Shown: positions 7,982 to 16,975 of the stretch, in pieces
Layout of the letters: every line of letters begins with the position of its first letter
Position numbering within the stretch: the first letter of the stretch is position 1
Origin: JAYQKL01 sp049889415
Lineage (GTDB): Bacteria > Pseudomonadota > Alphaproteobacteria > RS24
Reading direction: 5' to 3'
NCBI GenBank assembly: GCA_049889415.1
Contig: JBMHDL010000003.1
Location: forward strand, 310,001-374,000
DNA: 64,000 nt
The notes under the pieces: generated by a model
Database searches by the model: none
Seen by the model: only the letters and a program-made list of their open reading frames with translations
Told to the model about the DNA's origin: nothing
Program-made: the position numbers and the translations under genes

Positions 7982-8512
7982 ATGTTTGCCCGCACTCGTC
8001 CCAAGCATATCACAACAACGGTGACGCATCTTGTTATGGTGGATCCCCCGACCCTCGAACTTGGTTGGGGGGATACAAACATCACCTTTACGGAAGACAA
8101 AAAGCCTGACCTGGAAACCTATCGCCTGGTTTATAATGCCGTCGGACGCCGCCATCATTGGGTCAACCGGCGTTACATGCCGGATTATTCGCTGCAACGC
8201 TTGCTGCATCATCCAGATAACCGGGTATTTTATTTACGACGCAACACCGACATTATCGGCTTCACCGAAGTGAATACACGCCAACATCCTGAAATCGAAC
8301 TTGTGTTTGTCGGACTGGTTGAAGAGATGCTGGGTTTGGGGCTTGGCAAGAAACTGTTGCATCACACACTGGACATCATCTGGGCGGAACAGCCTGAAAA
8401 AGTCAACATCCAGACCAACACGCTTGACCATCCCAATGCACTGCGTCTCTATCAAAAAGTTGGCTTCAAACCGGTCAGCCAGGAAGATGTCACCATCATT
8501 GACCGCGGATGA
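7982..8512 (+). CDS. GNAT family N-acetyltransferase
   Basis: A 176-residue acetyl-CoA-dependent N-acyltransferase. The acetyl-CoA pyrophosphate loop is seen as LGLGLGKKLL about two thirds along, followed by NIQTNTLDHPNALRLYQKVGF, the typical GNAT C-terminal strand-helix. The substrate cannot be read from the sequence. Start ATG 7982 lies 8 bp after the cysK stop, so it is probably co-transcribed with cysK; an internal ATG at 8036 is a weaker alternative. The gene is convergent with aapP, with only 7 bp between the stops. Confidence 0.9.
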   Translation: MFARTRPKHITTTVTHLVMVDPPTLELGWGDTNITFTEDKKPDLETYRLVYNAVGRRHHWVNRRYMPDYSLQRLLHHPDNRVFYLRRNTDIIGFTEVNTRQHPEIELVFVGLVEEMLGLGLGKKLLHHTLDIIWAEQPEKVNIQTNTLDHPNALRLYQKVGFKPVSQEDVTIIDRG

Positions 8513-8519
8513 AACAAGC

Positions 8520-9269
8520 TCAATCCGCAAGTATCTGTGACAGAAACAATTTGGTGCGGTCACTTTCCGGAGCGTCAAAAAACCGGTCCGGAGGGTTTTG
8601 TTCAATGATTTCCCCTTCATCCATGAAAATCACGCGGTCCGCCACCCGACGCGCAAATCCCATTTCATGCGTGACGCATAACATGGTCATGCCTTGCTCC
8701 GCCAAATCCGTCATCACCTCCAGCACTTCCTTGATCATTTCAGGATCCAACGCCGATGTCGGCTCGTCAAAAAGCATGATTTTCGGTTCCATACACAAGG
8801 AACGGGCAATCGCCACCCGCTGCTGCTGCCCGCCGGAGAGCTGACCTGGAAATTTATCGGCCTGATCCGGGATGCGGACCCGCTCCAAAAACATACGCGC
8901 CATGGCTTCTGCCTCATCTTTAGGGATGCCCCGAACCCAAATCGGGGCAAGGGTACAGTTTTCCAGTACCGTCAGATGTGGAAACAGATTGAACTGCTGA
9001 AACACCATGCCGACCTCGGAGCGCACCTGGTCAATGTTTTTGATGCTGTCATCCAGGGGCACCCCGTCAACCTCAATGAAGCCCGACTGGTGCTCCTCAA
9101 GATAATTGATGCAGCGGATCAAGGTTGATTTGCCGGATCCGGACGGGCCACAAATCACCACTTTTTCACCGCGGGTCACAGACAGGTCTATGTTTTTCAG
9201 GACTTGAAAATCCCCGAACCATTTTGACAGGCTTTCAATCCTGATGACGGCATCCGTTTCAGACATCAT
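8520..9269 (-). CDS. aapP: General L-amino acid ABC transporter, ATP-binding protein
   Basis: ATPase subunit of the AapJQMP uptake system for a wide range of L-amino acids. It has 249 residues, with Walker A GPSGSGKS near residue 40, signature LSGGQQQR, Walker B IMLFDEPTSALD and the switch histidine in CVTHEMGF. Its start is the tandem ATGATG at 9269/9266, overlapping the aapM stop, with AGGAG just upstream. It is the last gene of the operon aapJ-aapQ-aapM-aapP. The order and pairing match Rhizobium aap, though the related bztABCD glutamate/aspartate system cannot be excluded from sequence reading alone. Confidence 0.94.
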   Translation of the reverse strand: MMSETDAVIRIESLSKWFGDFQVLKNIDLSVTRGEKVVICGPSGSGKSTLIRCINYLEEHQSGFIEVDGVPLDDSIKNIDQVRSEVGMVFQQFNLFPHLTVLENCTLAPIWVRGIPKDEAEAMARMFLERVRIPDQADKFPGQLSGGQQQRVAIARSLCMEPKIMLFDEPTSALDPEMIKEVLEVMTDLAEQGMTMLCVTHEMGFARRVADRVIFMDEGEIIEQNPPDRFFDAPESDRTKLFLSQILAD

Positions 9270-10348
9270 GTCTCCTTATGGTCAGTTGTTAGCTTGGCCT
9301 CAAGATGTTTTGAATAACGCGACATGGCATAACAAAAAAACCAGAAAATCATGCCGGCAAAAACATACCCCGTCAAAGGCACCTGCGGAGCAGCCCAATT
9401 CGGGTCGGTATAATGGAACATCACCACGCCCATCAAATCAAACAGGCCGACAATCATCACAAGTGTGGTGTCCTTGAACAAGCCGATAAAGGTGTTGACG
9501 ATGCCCGGGATGGAAATACGCAGGGCCTGTGGCAGAATCACGGTGTACATGCCCTGCCAATAACCAAGCCCGAGCGCTTTGATAGCTTCATATTGCCCCT
9601 GCGGAATGGCCTGCAGGCCGCCGCGCACCACCTCGGCGATATAGGCCGCAGCAAATAACGCCACCCCAATCAGACATCTCAGCAAAGAGTCAAAATTCAC
9701 GCCTGCAGGAAGGAATAACGGCAACATGACGCTGGCCATGAACAAAACCGTTATCAGGGGCACACCACGCCAGACCTCAATAAAAACGACGCTCAGGCCG
9801 CGTACAAATGGCAGATCCGATTGCCGCCCAAGTGCCAGCAGAACCCCCAGCGGCAAAGACATCACAATGCCGGCATAGGCAATCACTAGGGTGACAAGCA
9901 GACCGCCCCAGAGATTGGTCGGCACATCCTTCAGGCCAAACAGGCCGCCGGAGAGCAAAATCACCGTCATGACGGGAAAGCCGATAAGCATAAACAAACC
10001 GATATGTTTTTTCCCTAATGAGGCGGGCTGCAACAACCAAACCACTCCGGTCAGGGCCGTGACAAAAACAAGGTTGGGACGCCATAATTCCGAACCCGGA
10101 TAATTTCCGTAAATAAACTGACTGAGTTTGGCAGCGATGAAAGGCCAGCATGCCCCCTGGTCGGGTTTCAGACAGGCGGACCGGTCCGTTCCCGACCAAC
10201 TTGCCGTGAACACAGCCCAGTCCAGCACGCCCGCCCCCGCCACAAACAGCACATACAAACCGACAAAGGTCATGACCGAGTTCAGGGGCGAGGAAAACAA
10301 ATTCTTTTTCAGCCAGGTGAGTTTGCCGGCCGGCACTGGTCTGCTCAT
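9266..10348 (-). CDS. aapM: General L-amino acid ABC transporter permease
   Basis: Inner-membrane permease of 360 residues with several hydrophobic segments and the HisMQ/BPD_transp_1 domain in the C-terminal half. The EAA-type cytoplasmic loop that docks on the ATPase is readable as EAIKALGLGYWQGMYTVILP. Start ATG 10348 has GGAGCGG upstream and sits two bases after the aapQ stop; the longer frame from GTG 10372 overlaps aapQ. The long N-terminal region before the permease domain is typical of AapM compared with shorter polar amino-acid permeases. Works with AapQ as a heterodimer. Confidence 0.93.
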   Translation of the reverse strand: MSRPVPAGKLTWLKKNLFSSPLNSVMTFVGLYVLFVAGAGVLDWAVFTASWSGTDRSACLKPDQGACWPFIAAKLSQFIYGNYPGSELWRPNLVFVTALTGVVWLLQPASLGKKHIGLFMLIGFPVMTVILLSGGLFGLKDVPTNLWGGLLVTLVIAYAGIVMSLPLGVLLALGRQSDLPFVRGLSVVFIEVWRGVPLITVLFMASVMLPLFLPAGVNFDSLLRCLIGVALFAAAYIAEVVRGGLQAIPQGQYEAIKALGLGYWQGMYTVILPQALRISIPGIVNTFIGLFKDTTLVMIVGLFDLMGVVMFHYTDPNWAAPQVPLTGYVFAGMIFWFFCYAMSRYSKHLEAKLTTDHKET

Positions 10349-10349
10349 G

Positions 10350-11501
10350 TCACCGCTCCACCAGTTTGACACGGTTATTGTACCAATTCATCAAAGCCGC
10401 CGACAGCAGACTGAGAAGAAGATAAATGGTCATGGTGATAAACAGGATTTCTATCGCCTGTCCGGTCTGATTCAGTGCGGTTCCGGCAAATACTGAAACC
10501 AGTTCCGGATAGGCGATGGCGGCGGCCAATGACGAGTTTTTGGTAAGATTAAGATATTGGCTGGTTAGCGGCGGAATAATCACCCGCATCGCCTGCGGAA
10601 TGACAATCTTGCGTAAGGTCTGGAGGTTTTTCAACCCCAAAGCCCGTGCCGCCTCGACTTGCCCCTTGGAAACCGACTGAATACCGGCGCGGACAATTTC
10701 GGCAATGAATGCCGCCGTATAGGTCACCAGAGAGAGCAGCAAGGCGACAAATTCAGGTGTCAGGCTGGCCCCACCCCTGAAATTAAATCCACGCAAGACC
10801 GGAAGATCAAAAGTCACGGGCCGTCCGGTCAGGCCAATGCAGATGAGCAGAGCCAGCACACCTGCTCCCAGAATTCTGTAACGGATGTTTGATGCCTGAC
10901 CTGTCTTGATCCTGAGACGCCGGTCATGGCGTGCGAATATAAGATACAGCCCTACGACCAAAAACAGGATCAAAACGACAACCGAAGCCGTATCTGCCCA
11001 TTGCGGTGCCGGAAAATACAGGCCGCGTTTGTTGAGAAAAACCAGCCCCATGAAATCAAGACTTTGTTTCGGGTATGGCAGCAAATTCAACATGGCCGAG
11101 TACCAGAACAAAATCTGCAATAATAAGGGCAGGTTGCGCAGAGTTTCAACATAGGCCGCAGCCAGTCTGGAAATCAGCCAGTTCTGCGACAATTGCATAA
11201 TGCCGATGGTAAACCCCAAAATGGTTGCCAGAAAAACGCCGGTCACGGCAACCAAACCTGTATTTGCCAGACCGACCAGCAAAAGCCGCCCGAATGTTGA
11301 GCTTTCATCATAGGCAATCAGGCTGAAATTGACGTTGAAACCAGTTTCCTGCTCCAGAAAACCGAAACCTGTTGTGATGTTGCGCTGCTCCAGATTGTCG
11401 AGCGTATTGGAAAACAGCCACCAGAACGACAGGGACACCGCCGCGAGCAGAGCCGCTTGCAGCAGCACAGCCCTTCCTTTTCTGTTATGCCAGAATTGCA
11501 C
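10350..11501 (-). CDS. aapQ: General L-amino acid ABC transporter permease
   Basis: Inner-membrane permease of 383 residues, partner of AapM. Hydrophobic segments begin at about residue 13. The C-terminal permease domain contains the EAA loop EAARALGLKNLQTLRKIVIP. GTG 11501 is the start, supported by GGAGGG at the right distance. It lies 18 bp after the aapJ stop and ends two bases before the aapM start, so the operon is tightly packed. AapQ and AapM share architecture but are clearly different sequences, as in known Aap systems. Confidence 0.93.
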   Translation of the reverse strand: MQFWHNRKGRAVLLQAALLAAVSLSFWWLFSNTLDNLEQRNITTGFGFLEQETGFNVNFSLIAYDESSTFGRLLLVGLANTGLVAVTGVFLATILGFTIGIMQLSQNWLISRLAAAYVETLRNLPLLLQILFWYSAMLNLLPYPKQSLDFMGLVFLNKRGLYFPAPQWADTASVVVLILFLVVGLYLIFARHDRRLRIKTGQASNIRYRILGAGVLALLICIGLTGRPVTFDLPVLRGFNFRGGASLTPEFVALLLSLVTYTAAFIAEIVRAGIQSVSKGQVEAARALGLKNLQTLRKIVIPQAMRVIIPPLTSQYLNLTKNSSLAAAIAYPELVSVFAGTALNQTGQAIEILFITMTIYLLLSLLSAALMNWYNNRVKLVER

Positions 11502-11519
11502 GCCGTCCCTCCAAACGAA

Positions 11520-12533
11520 TTACCGGATTGGCGGGGCGTAATGCAGGCCGCCCTCAGTCCACAGCGCATTCACGCCGCGGTCAATTTGCAACGGCGAGGC
11601 CTGTCCGACGGTGCGGTCATAGACCTGACCATAATTGCCGACCTTGAGAATAATGTTATAAGCCCAGTCCGCCGGCAGGCCGAGCTGCGGTCCCAGTCGC
11701 CCCTCAACTCCCAAAAGACGGCGGATGGAGGGATTTCCAGAGGTTTTCATCGCCGCAACATTTTCCGATGTCACGCCCAACTCTTCGGCCGTCAACATGG
11801 CATGAAAGGTCCAGCGCACCACATCGCCCCACTGATTGTCGCCCTCGCGAACCAATGGGCCAAGCGGCTCTTTGGAGATGATTTCGGGCAACACCATGTG
11901 CCCGTCGGGGTTTTTCAGTTTCAGGCGCTGCGCGTAAAGGCCGGACAGATCGGTGGTATAGGCGTCGCACCTGCCGCTATCATAGGCGATCAGGGCTTCA
12001 TTAGAATTTTCGTAAGTGTTGATTTCATATTCCAGATTATTGGTTCTGAAAAAATCAGCCGCATTCAACTCGGTGGTCGTGCCGGCATTGACGCACAAGG
12101 ACGCGCCGTCAAGTTCCAGCGTCGAAGCTACACCCAGATCTTTGCTGACCATGAATCCCTGCCCGTCAAAAAAACTAATGACGGCAAAATCCACCCCAAG
12201 GGTGCTGTCGCGTTGCATCGACCATGTAGTGTTGCGGGTCAGCACGTCGATTTCACCCGACTGCAAAGCCGTAAAGCGGACTTTAGCGGAAAGGGGCAGG
12301 AATTTTGCCTTGCCAGGATCACCGAATATAGCCGCAGCGATGGCGCGGCAAAAGTCCGCATCCAAGCCCTGCCACTGCCCGGTATCATCCGGATTGGAAA
12401 AACCGGGCAAACCCTGGCTGACGCCGCAGGTTACGTGCCCCCTCTGCTTGACCACATCAAGGGTACCGGCCTGGACTGAGACCATGAAAATCATCAAAAA
12501 ACTGAGTGAAACAAATATCCGGCGCATCATCAT
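11520..12533 (-). CDS. aapJ: General L-amino acid ABC transporter substrate-binding protein
   Basis: Periplasmic amino-acid-binding protein, 337 residues, with an N-terminal signal peptide (Arg-Arg then FVSLSFLMIFMVSV, cleavage after VQA). The mature protein opens with GTLDVVKQRGHVTCGVSQGLPGF-like sequence typical of the AapJ/BztA family, followed by DADFCRAIAAAIFG and the LTRNTTWSMQRD ligand-site region. First gene of the aap operon; its promoter must lie in the 128 bp shared with divergent metC. Substrate specificity (broad versus acidic amino acids) cannot be settled here. Confidence 0.94.
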   Translation of the reverse strand: MMMRRIFVSLSFLMIFMVSVQAGTLDVVKQRGHVTCGVSQGLPGFSNPDDTGQWQGLDADFCRAIAAAIFGDPGKAKFLPLSAKVRFTALQSGEIDVLTRNTTWSMQRDSTLGVDFAVISFFDGQGFMVSKDLGVASTLELDGASLCVNAGTTTELNAADFFRTNNLEYEINTYENSNEALIAYDSGRCDAYTTDLSGLYAQRLKLKNPDGHMVLPEIISKEPLGPLVREGDNQWGDVVRWTFHAMLTAEELGVTSENVAAMKTSGNPSIRRLLGVEGRLGPQLGLPADWAYNIILKVGNYGQVYDRTVGQASPLQIDRGVNALWTEGGLHYAPPIR

Positions 12534-12661
12534 TATTATTGCCTTTCAAATCGGGGTGAAGCGGTTTTCATTGACTATCACCCTAACACGAATATCATGT
12601 GAACAACACCAAATGACAGGTTTTTTCCGGTAGTCCGGAACTGAGAGCTGGAAAGCCCCCC

Positions 12662-13828
12662 ATGACCTCATCCAAAACAGACAAAACCAGACTCGTGCAT
12701 GACGGCCGAACCGGGGCCACGCATCATGGCGCCGTCAATCCACCGGTTTATCATGCTTCGACCTTTCTATATGACAGCTATCTGCAGCTTATTGGAAAAG
12801 AACCTGGGCCGGAATTTCCCTATGGCCGCCACGCCACACCCACCAGCGCAGCACTTGAACAGGCAATCTGCAATCTGGAAGGAGGCTTCAGAACGGTTCT
12901 GACGCCTTCCGGCCTGAATGCCTGTGCTCTGTCGCTTCTGGCATTTGTCAAAACCGGCGACCATGTGCTGATGACCGACAGCGCCTATCAACCAAGCCGA
13001 GACCTTTGCGATACAACTTTGAAGCGCTTCGGCGTGGACGTCACCTATTTCGACCCGTGCAGCGGTTCAGATATTGAGCAGCTGATCACCCCCACAACCA
13101 AACTCATTTTTCTGGAAGCCCCGGGGTCGCAGACCATGGAAATTGCCGACCTGGAAGAGATTGTCACCGTTGCTCGCGCCCATGACATCACCACAGTCAT
13201 GGACAACACCTGGGCTACACCTTTGTATTTCAAACCACTGTCGATCGGCATTGATGTGTCGGTGCAGGCCGCCACAAAATATTTTGTCGGACATGCAGAT
13301 GCCTTGATCGGCACCATCACCTGCAATGAAAAAACCTATCCGCAATTGCGGCGCCTGCACAAATCCTTGGGCATTTGTGCCGGACCGGATGACGTACGCA
13401 TGGCCCTGCGGGGCCTGCGGACATTGGACGTCAGGCTGGCGCAGCACATGCGCAGCGGCATCGCAATCGCCGAATGGCTCGAGCAGCAGGATGTTGTTGA
13501 GAATGTCCTGCATCCGGCTCTGTCGTCCCACCCGCAGCACGATATTTGGAGAAGACTGTTCACAGGCTCCACAGGCCTTTTCAGCTTCACCATAAAACCG
13601 CACAGTGACGAGGCACTCGCGGCCATGTTGGACAATATGGACTATTTTGGCATGGGGTTCAGTTGGGGCGGTTTTGAGAGCCTGATCATGCCCTACCCTT
13701 ACATTGCGCGCAATGTCACACCATTCCCCGAAGACCACCTGTTGATCAGACTGCATATCGGCCTGGAGGATGTGGAAGATCTCAGGCAGGATCTGGCGCA
13801 AGGGTTTGAGAGGCTGATATCAGCCTGA
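12662..13828 (+). CDS. metC: Cystathionine beta-lyase
   Basis: PLP enzyme of the Cys/Met metabolism family that cleaves cystathionine to homocysteine, pyruvate and ammonia in methionine synthesis. It has 388 residues. The PLP-binding lysine lies in QAATKYFVGHAD near residue 204, and the N-terminal substrate region HGAVNPPVYHAST is typical. Some members act on other sulfur amino acids (gamma-lyase or gamma-synthase), but the WGGFESL motif near residue 335 favours beta-lyase. The gene faces away from aapJ and ends two bases short of the convergent Sel1 gene. Confidence 0.92.
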   Translation: MTSSKTDKTRLVHDGRTGATHHGAVNPPVYHASTFLYDSYLQLIGKEPGPEFPYGRHATPTSAALEQAICNLEGGFRTVLTPSGLNACALSLLAFVKTGDHVLMTDSAYQPSRDLCDTTLKRFGVDVTYFDPCSGSDIEQLITPTTKLIFLEAPGSQTMEIADLEEIVTVARAHDITTVMDNTWATPLYFKPLSIGIDVSVQAATKYFVGHADALIGTITCNEKTYPQLRRLHKSLGICAGPDDVRMALRGLRTLDVRLAQHMRSGIAIAEWLEQQDVVENVLHPALSSHPQHDIWRRLFTGSTGLFSFTIKPHSDEALAAMLDNMDYFGMGFSWGGFESLIMPYPYIARNVTPFPEDHLLIRLHIGLEDVEDLRQDLAQGFERLISA

Positions 13829-13829
13829 T

Positions 13830-14447
13830 TTAATAAGACTTGCTGACAAAATCCCGTGCGGCCCGAACCGCGGCGTCCTTGGAAGGTTTGGTGAGTTTTT
13901 GCTCAAGCCGGTTGATGCCTGCAAGGGCGGGGGTGGCGAAATTGTCTTTCATGGAGAGCAGATAATACATATAGGCGGTTTCTTGATCGCGCGGCACACC
14001 ATCCCCGAGTTCAAGTTTTTGGGCATAGGCAAACTGCGCGGCGACCAGCCCTTTTTCGGCAGCACGGGAAAACATGGCCGCTGCCAAACCTGCATCCCTG
14101 TCAACCAACTCCCCCTGATCATAAATCTGCCCCATGGCCAATTCAGCCCGCGGGTCGCCCATTTGTGCTGATTTATCGAGCAGGGTGAGCGCTTTGTGGA
14201 CATCGCGCGCGCCACCGGCATCACTGAGATAATACACGCCCAAACGATAAGCCGCCCCGGCATCACCGTGCTCGACACCGCGTTGCCAGGCCTTTACTGC
14301 CGCTTGCGTCTGGCCGGTCCCGATCAAATCCAACCCGCGACGTTCATTATCGGCAAAAGCCGGGCCGGTCAGGACAATGCTGACCATCAGGACAAAGACA
14401 TAACCGAAAGTTTTGAATCCACTACACATCATGACATTTAACCGCAT
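13830..14447 (-). CDS. Exported Sel1-repeat (TPR-like) protein
   Basis: A 205-residue secreted or periplasmic protein. The signal peptide (VFVLMVSIVLTGPAFA) is followed by three to four Sel1 repeats with the usual A-x2-LG-x2-Y pattern: AAYRLGVYYL, AELAMGQIYDQG and AQFAYAQKLELGDGV. Such solenoids bind partner proteins; the partner is not evident. ATG 14447 is chosen for its AAGGGG ribosome site; the upstream TTG at 14471 has none. The gene converges on metC and is divergent from the amidotransferase gene. Confidence 0.85.
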   Translation of the reverse strand: MRLNVMMCSGFKTFGYVFVLMVSIVLTGPAFADNERRGLDLIGTGQTQAAVKAWQRGVEHGDAGAAYRLGVYYLSDAGGARDVHKALTLLDKSAQMGDPRAELAMGQIYDQGELVDRDAGLAAAMFSRAAEKGLVAAQFAYAQKLELGDGVPRDQETAYMYYLLSMKDNFATPALAGINRLEQKLTKPSKDAAVRAARDFVSKSY

Positions 14448-14516
14448 ATACGCCCCTTGACGGGTCTGCAATGCCTATACTAACACAGAAATTCATAACT
14501 CGAATGGTTGCTAGTG

Positions 14517-15266
14517 ATGAAAAACACCAAACCTGTTATTGGCGTCATTGCCGACAGCGTCTATCAGGACAATACGCGCCTATCAAGCACCGGTAAAAAA
14601 TACATGGAAGGCTTGACCGCAGTTGCTGATGTGCTCCCGGTGGTTATTCCAAGCACACCCGAAACTGACATTGAGGCCTATTTGAAAATTGTTGACGGCA
14701 TTATGCTCACCGGCAGCCTGACCAATGTGCATCCTGCACATTACGGCGTTACCCCCACGTCAGAGCACGCGCCTTTTGACGAATTTCGCGACCGCACAGC
14801 TTTTGCTTTTATTGAGGCGTGTCTTGAACAGGGTGTACCACTGCTGGGCATCTGCCGGGGCTTTCAGGAACTTAATGTTGCTCTTGGCGGCAGTTTGACC
14901 GCCTGTGTGCATGAAATTGAAGGCCGCCTTGATCATCGTGAACCCGACACGCCGGACCGCGACATCAAGCATGCCGACCGGCATCGGGTCACCTTCACCG
15001 AAGGAGGGTTGTTTCAGTCCTGGACCGGAGAGACATCCTTTATGACCAACAGCCTGCATCGGCAGGCTGTTGACAGGCTGGCTGACCGGCTGAAAATTGA
15101 GGCAATCTGTGAAGACGGTACCATTGAGGGCGTCTCAGTCATTGACGCAAAGGCCTTTGCCGTGGCGGTGCAATGGCACCCGGAATATGAAGCTCATAAG
15201 AATGTATTTTCTCAAGCCTTTTTCAAGGCTTTTGAGTCTGATGTACGACAGCAACGGTCAGATTAA
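14517..15266 (+). CDS. puuD-like: Class I glutamine-amidotransferase-like gamma-glutamyl hydrolase (peptidase C26)
   Basis: A 249-residue cytoplasmic hydrolase of the PuuD/C26 family, which cleaves gamma-glutamyl amides such as gamma-glutamyl-GABA. The nucleophile is in LLGICRGFQELN, and the His-Glu of the triad is in VQWHPEYEAH. GIMLTGSLTNVHP marks the family's N-terminal strand; the usual version has GG in this position. Neighbouring polyamine genes are absent, so a role in putrescine breakdown is not supported by context. ATG 14517 is preferred over TTG 14508. Confidence 0.88.
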   Translation: MKNTKPVIGVIADSVYQDNTRLSSTGKKYMEGLTAVADVLPVVIPSTPETDIEAYLKIVDGIMLTGSLTNVHPAHYGVTPTSEHAPFDEFRDRTAFAFIEACLEQGVPLLGICRGFQELNVALGGSLTACVHEIEGRLDHREPDTPDRDIKHADRHRVTFTEGGLFQSWTGETSFMTNSLHRQAVDRLADRLKIEAICEDGTIEGVSVIDAKAFAVAVQWHPEYEAHKNVFSQAFFKAFESDVRQQRSD

Positions 15267-15346
15267 TTTTTCGGGCAAGACGGTTATTTTTTTTCTCTCA
15301 GGCCTGAAAACCTGTATATTCAAACGAGTTGCGTAGGGAGAGAGTT

Positions 15347-16975
15347 ATGCGTTTTATCATTTTGTCTTTGCTTCTGGTCATCGGGCCGCAGATTGCACAC
15401 GCTGCGCAGATCGGCGTTGCTGCCGGCATCCGCGGTGAGGTGATCCGGGCCAGTTCGGTCCAAAGATCCGCCGCAATCGGCCAAATGTCTTCAGGTCAAA
15501 CCGTCTATTTGGGTGATGAAATCAAGGTTGGCACCGCCAGCCGCCTGCAAGTCATGCTTTTGGATGAAACGATTTTCACCCTTGGCGCCAATGCCGCCAT
15601 GACCATTGACGAATTTGTCTATGACCCTGCGGCCCCGTCTTCCGGCACATTGAGTGCCTCTGTGCGCCAGGGCGCTTTCCGCTTTGTTTCAGGACGGGTT
15701 GCCGCCGGTTCACCGGACGCCATGACCGTCAAGACACCTTCGGCAACAATTGGCGTGCGTGGTACATCCGTGGCCGGTGATGTGGAGGAAGACGGCTCTA
15801 CCACTGTCATTTTGCTCGGACCCGGCCCCAACAATTCGCTTGGCGTCGCGCCTGGTGCCATCAGCGTTCAAAACGACGTTGGCAGCATTGACATTACCCG
15901 GCCTGGGTTTGTAACACAGGTACAGTCACAAACATCACAGGCCCCTTCCCCGCCTGAGCAGGCCTCACAGGAACAGATTCAAGACCTGGAGCAATCTCTG
16001 TCAGAACAGGCCGTGGTGGAGATTGCCAAAGAACTTAATGTGGATGTCGGTGAACTGAACCTGCAAACCGGCGAGGACACAAATAATGACGGCGAGTTGG
16101 ACACCTTCGCCAGCAACACGGTTTTGGCCACAGAACTTGAGAGTGCCACATCCGATGGCGGCACAACCCAAGACCGCGGTCTTCTTGCTGCAACAGCGTT
16201 ATCGCTGTTCGGCGAGGACATTCTTGAGATGGAAGGCGAAGACCTTCAGGATTTCTTTGAAGGGGTCAATCTTGGTGGCGCAGTCGCTGATATCTTCAAT
16301 CAAGGGGCCGAATATCTTGGGCCGACCACACTGGACGACATCCGCTCTGCCGGCCTGCGAGGGTCCGTGACCTTCTTCGCTAACAATGTTGCCTTCAATG
16401 GCGATTGCGGTGCCGAGAATTGTGGCAGCTACAATGTTCAAAATGTCTGGGATTTCTCCAGCCAAACCGTCAACAGTACGCTGGACGGCACATTCAGCAT
16501 TCACAATGGGGTTGGTGACATTGCTGCAGACGGCAGCAACATCATTCAAGGCGCCTTAAGCATGCAGGCTGAAGAACTCAGCTGGGCACAGGCCTCCGGA
16601 CCGGCCTTTTTTGAATTCTCAGAGTTTATCCCCGCCGCAAACCTTCAGGGCTTCGGACCACCGGGTGGGGCTCAGGGCAGAATTGGCGAGCCTCAATTTG
16701 ACCCCGAGACCAATGAAATGCTCAACCGTGTGCCGGTTGACGGCTTCGCTTCCGTTTCTCAAGGCGCTCTGGCAGACAATTCCATATTGGAAGTTGTCGC
16801 AACCTCAAGCCTGTCCAATGTCCAGTTCAATGGTGCCGGGCCGAGTATTGCGAATTTCTCCGACCACTCTGTGGACATCAGAGTGATGCCTTTGGACATG
16901 CCGGACGGCTCGGAAAACCCCGTTCAACCCACTGAAGCAAGAGGCTATATCTTCGGCCTGGAGACGCAACAATGA
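15347..16975 (+). CDS. Secreted FecR-domain protein with beta-rich C-terminal domain
   Basis: A 542-residue exported protein. The signal peptide covers residues 1-20. A FecR domain follows (about 25-150, with ATIGVRGTSVAG as its signature), then a Pro/Gln/Ser-rich linker (about 190-220) and a loop DTNNDGELDTF resembling a calcium-binding EF-hand/dockerin loop. The C-terminal 200 residues are polar and probably beta-stranded, with a close cysteine pair (CGAENC). There is no transmembrane helix, so it is not a classical FecR anti-sigma protein. The stop overlaps the start of the TPR/beta-barrel gene (ATGA), so the two are coupled. Function unknown. Confidence 0.8.
   Translation: MRFIILSLLLVIGPQIAHAAQIGVAAGIRGEVIRASSVQRSAAIGQMSSGQTVYLGDEIKVGTASRLQVMLLDETIFTLGANAAMTIDEFVYDPAAPSSGTLSASVRQGAFRFVSGRVAAGSPDAMTVKTPSATIGVRGTSVAGDVEEDGSTTVILLGPGPNNSLGVAPGAISVQNDVGSIDITRPGFVTQVQSQTSQAPSPPEQASQEQIQDLEQSLSEQAVVEIAKELNVDVGELNLQTGEDTNNDGELDTFASNTVLATELESATSDGGTTQDRGLLAATALSLFGEDILEMEGEDLQDFFEGVNLGGAVADIFNQGAEYLGPTTLDDIRSAGLRGSVTFFANNVAFNGDCGAENCGSYNVQNVWDFSSQTVNSTLDGTFSIHNGVGDIAADGSNIIQGALSMQAEELSWAQASGPAFFEFSEFIPAANLQGFGPPGGAQGRIGEPQFDPETNEMLNRVPVDGFASVSQGALADNSILEVVATSSLSNVQFNGAGPSIANFSDHSVDIRVMPLDMPDGSENPVQPTEARGYIFGLETQQ

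Noticed and set aside
11457..12479. Open frame of 340 codons opposite aapJ
   Set aside because: Antisense shadow of aapJ; no ribosome site or family features.
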